From Pseudomonadota bacterium (GTDB lineage: Bacteria; Pseudomonadota; Alphaproteobacteria; Rhizobiales; Hyphomicrobiaceae): a stretch of DNA of 6,315 bases. The DNA is taken from contig JAEYYJ010000104.1 in assembly GCA_023430845.1 (NCBI GenBank), positions 1 through 6,315 on the forward strand, written 5' to 3'. Within the stretch, counting starts at the first letter, position 1, and every line of letters starts with the position of its first letter. Positions 5,039 through 6,315 of the stretch are shown here, piece by piece. The notes under the pieces are model-generated. The model searched no databases. It worked only from the letters and a program-made list of their open reading frames with translations, and was not told the DNA's origin. The position numbers and the translations under genes are program-made.

Positions 5039-6315
5039 ATGGTCAAGACCAACGAACTCGTCGTCAACGCCCTGGTCGAAGGGGGCATTACGCATGCCTT
5101 CACGCTTCCCGGTCTCGGCATCACATGGTCGTTGCCTGCCTTCAAGGCCCAGGAGAAGAAGCTCAACGTCGTGCTCACGCGCTCCGAGTGGATCGCTTCC
5201 GTTATGGCGCAGACGGCGGGGCGATTGCTGAGGCGGCCGTCGGTGCTCATGGGGCAGGGGCCGTGGATCACAACGATCGGCGGCATGGGGATTCTCGAGG
5301 CGCACTTCGCCGGCTCGCCCATGGTCGTGCTGACCGAGACGTCAGACTATGACGGCTATGGCCAGATGGGCGTCTATCAGACCATGACTGGCGACTATGC
5401 CGGTGCAGACGCCATGGCTTCGCTGAAGCCGATCACCAAGTACTGCACCTACGCGACCGCGCCGCAGGAAGCCGTCTACGGTGTGCAGATGGCGATCAAG
5501 CACGCGAGCCTGCCGCGCATGGGGCCTGCCGCGGTTGTCATGAAGACGCCGATGATCCGTGCGGAAGCGCCGGCCGACATGAAGCCCGTGCTTTATCCTT
5601 CAGCAGGCTATCATCGCTACACGCCGCCGCGTCCTGATGCTGCGGCCGTGCGCAAGCTCGCTGACATGCTCGCGCGCGCCGAGCGGCCGCTGATCATTGC
5701 CGGCAACGGCGTGACGATGACTGAGTCCGGCCAAGCGCTGCAAGATCTTGCCATGGCGAGCGGCATTGCCGTCGCCACGAGCTACAACGGCAAGGGCGTA
5801 ATCTCGGAGAAGGCACCGATCGCCGTCGGCATGCTCGGCACGTGGGGGCACGCGTGTGCGAACCGCGCTGTTGCTGCAGCCGACCTCATTGTCATGCTTG
5901 GTGCGAGCATGGGGCCGGACTACACGCGCTTCCGCGATCCCGCGATGATCCGTCCCGGAGAGCAGGCGCTCGTGCAGGTGGACATCGATCCGCGCAATGC
6001 GGGCTGGGTCTATCCGGTCGATCACGCCATCACGGCTGACGTTGCCGATGTCATCGCGGAGCTCGCCAAGCTCGAACTCGGTGCGGCGAAGAAGGCCGCG
6101 CGCCTCGCGCACATCGCATCACTGCGCGACAAGTGGGACTTCGATCGCCTGCCTGCGCTGAAAGCAGGCCAAGGCAGCGTGCATCACGCCGACATCATCA
6201 GCGCCATGCAGGGCTTCATCGGCAAGGATGACCTCATCACGCTCGATGCCGGTGCGAACCGTATCTGGGCCACGTTCGGCCTCCGGAGCACGCATCCGCA
6301 TCAGTTCCTCGTCGC
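5039..6315 (+). CDS. Thiamine-diphosphate-dependent enzyme, acetolactate-synthase-like (3' end cut by window edge)
   Basis: ThDP enzymes of this fold cleave or form C-C bonds beside a carbonyl, as in acetolactate synthase, glyoxylate carboligase and 2-oxo-acid decarboxylases. The open frame runs 425 codons to the edge; family members are about 540-600, so much of the C-terminal cofactor domain is missing. The domain order is the family's: pyrimidine-binding domain at about 1-165; central domain at about 195-330 (PLIIAGNGV near 222-230, DLIVMLGA near 281-288, VDIDPRNAG near 315-323); and the start of the pyrophosphate domain with DAGANRIW at 403-410. The activating glutamate is E50 in TRSEW, where related enzymes have RHE. 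Nearby motifs are unusual: FTLPG (21-25) for the common FGxPG, and MGQGPW (71-76) where SGPG is usual. The start is the only in-frame ATG near TGGAGG (5021-5026). I cannot name the reaction. Confidence 0.93.
   Translation, partial: MVKTNELVVNALVEGGITHAFTLPGLGITWSLPAFKAQEKKLNVVLTRSEWIASVMAQTAGRLLRRPSVLMGQGPWITTIGGMGILEAHFAGSPMVVLTETSDYDGYGQMGVYQTMTGDYAGADAMASLKPITKYCTYATAPQEAVYGVQMAIKHASLPRMGPAAVVMKTPMIRAEAPADMKPVLYPSAGYHRYTPPRPDAAAVRKLADMLARAERPLIIAGNGVTMTESGQALQDLAMASGIAVATSYNGKGVISEKAPIAVGMLGTWGHACANRAVAAADLIVMLGASMGPDYTRFRDPAMIRPGEQALVQVDIDPRNAGWVYPVDHAITADVADVIAELAKLELGAAKKAARLAHIASLRDKWDFDRLPALKAGQGSVHHADIISAMQGFIGKDDLITLDAGANRIWATFGLRSTHPHQFLV

Noticed and set aside
5600..6112. A 170-residue minus-strand open frame opposite the ThDP enzyme
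   Set aside because: Its Arg/His-rich composition is typical of an antisense shadow. The plus-strand frame has continuous ThDP-enzyme features.

Overview
The window is a GC-rich bacterial segment holding one complete-looking transport operon of the tripartite tricarboxylate transporter (TTT) type, a short-chain dehydrogenase/epimerase gene, and a divergently transcribed thiamine-diphosphate (ThDP) enzyme. The base composition, the Sec-exported 'Bug' type binding proteins and the gene content suggest a proteobacterium of the alpha (Hyphomicrobiales-like) or beta classes, where TTT systems are most expanded. The sequence alone does not settle which class.

Layout. Everything from 1 to about 4911 reads on the minus strand, in the order SDR (4911-3997), tctC copy 2 (3837-2875), tctC copy 1 (2747-1803), tctB (1744-1298) and tctA (1298 to beyond the left edge). 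A candidate sigma-70-type promoter and a CGGAA-N6-TTCCG palindrome lie in the 159-bp gap ahead of the first tctC. The tctC genes and tctB are separated by short gaps, and tctB and tctA overlap by one base. Each tctC gene is followed by a strong GC-rich RNA hairpin without a U-tract. The right end (5039 to the edge, plus strand) is the first ~425 codons of an acetolactate-synthase-like ThDP enzyme. It is divergent from the SDR gene across a 127-bp regulatory gap.

How the parts fit. TctA is the large membrane subunit, TctB the small one, and the two TctC proteins are alternative periplasmic receptors for organic acids. The SDR would oxidise, reduce or epimerise a hydroxy/keto or sugar-acid intermediate, and the ThDP enzyme would cleave or join a C-C bond next to a carbonyl. 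A plausible but unproven reading is an uptake-plus-catabolism locus for an unidentified carboxylate. The sequence does not identify the substrate.

Most notable points: a gapless pair of receptors sharing one permease, with a changed ligand-loop sequence; two intercistronic hairpins whose only irregular pairs are G-U wobbles on the transcribed strand; a TTCCGCA element in both regulatory gaps; and a ThDP enzyme whose usual conserved loops are replaced although its catalytic glutamate is kept. The locus is otherwise made of known families, and I see no mobile element, CRISPR array, tRNA or rRNA.
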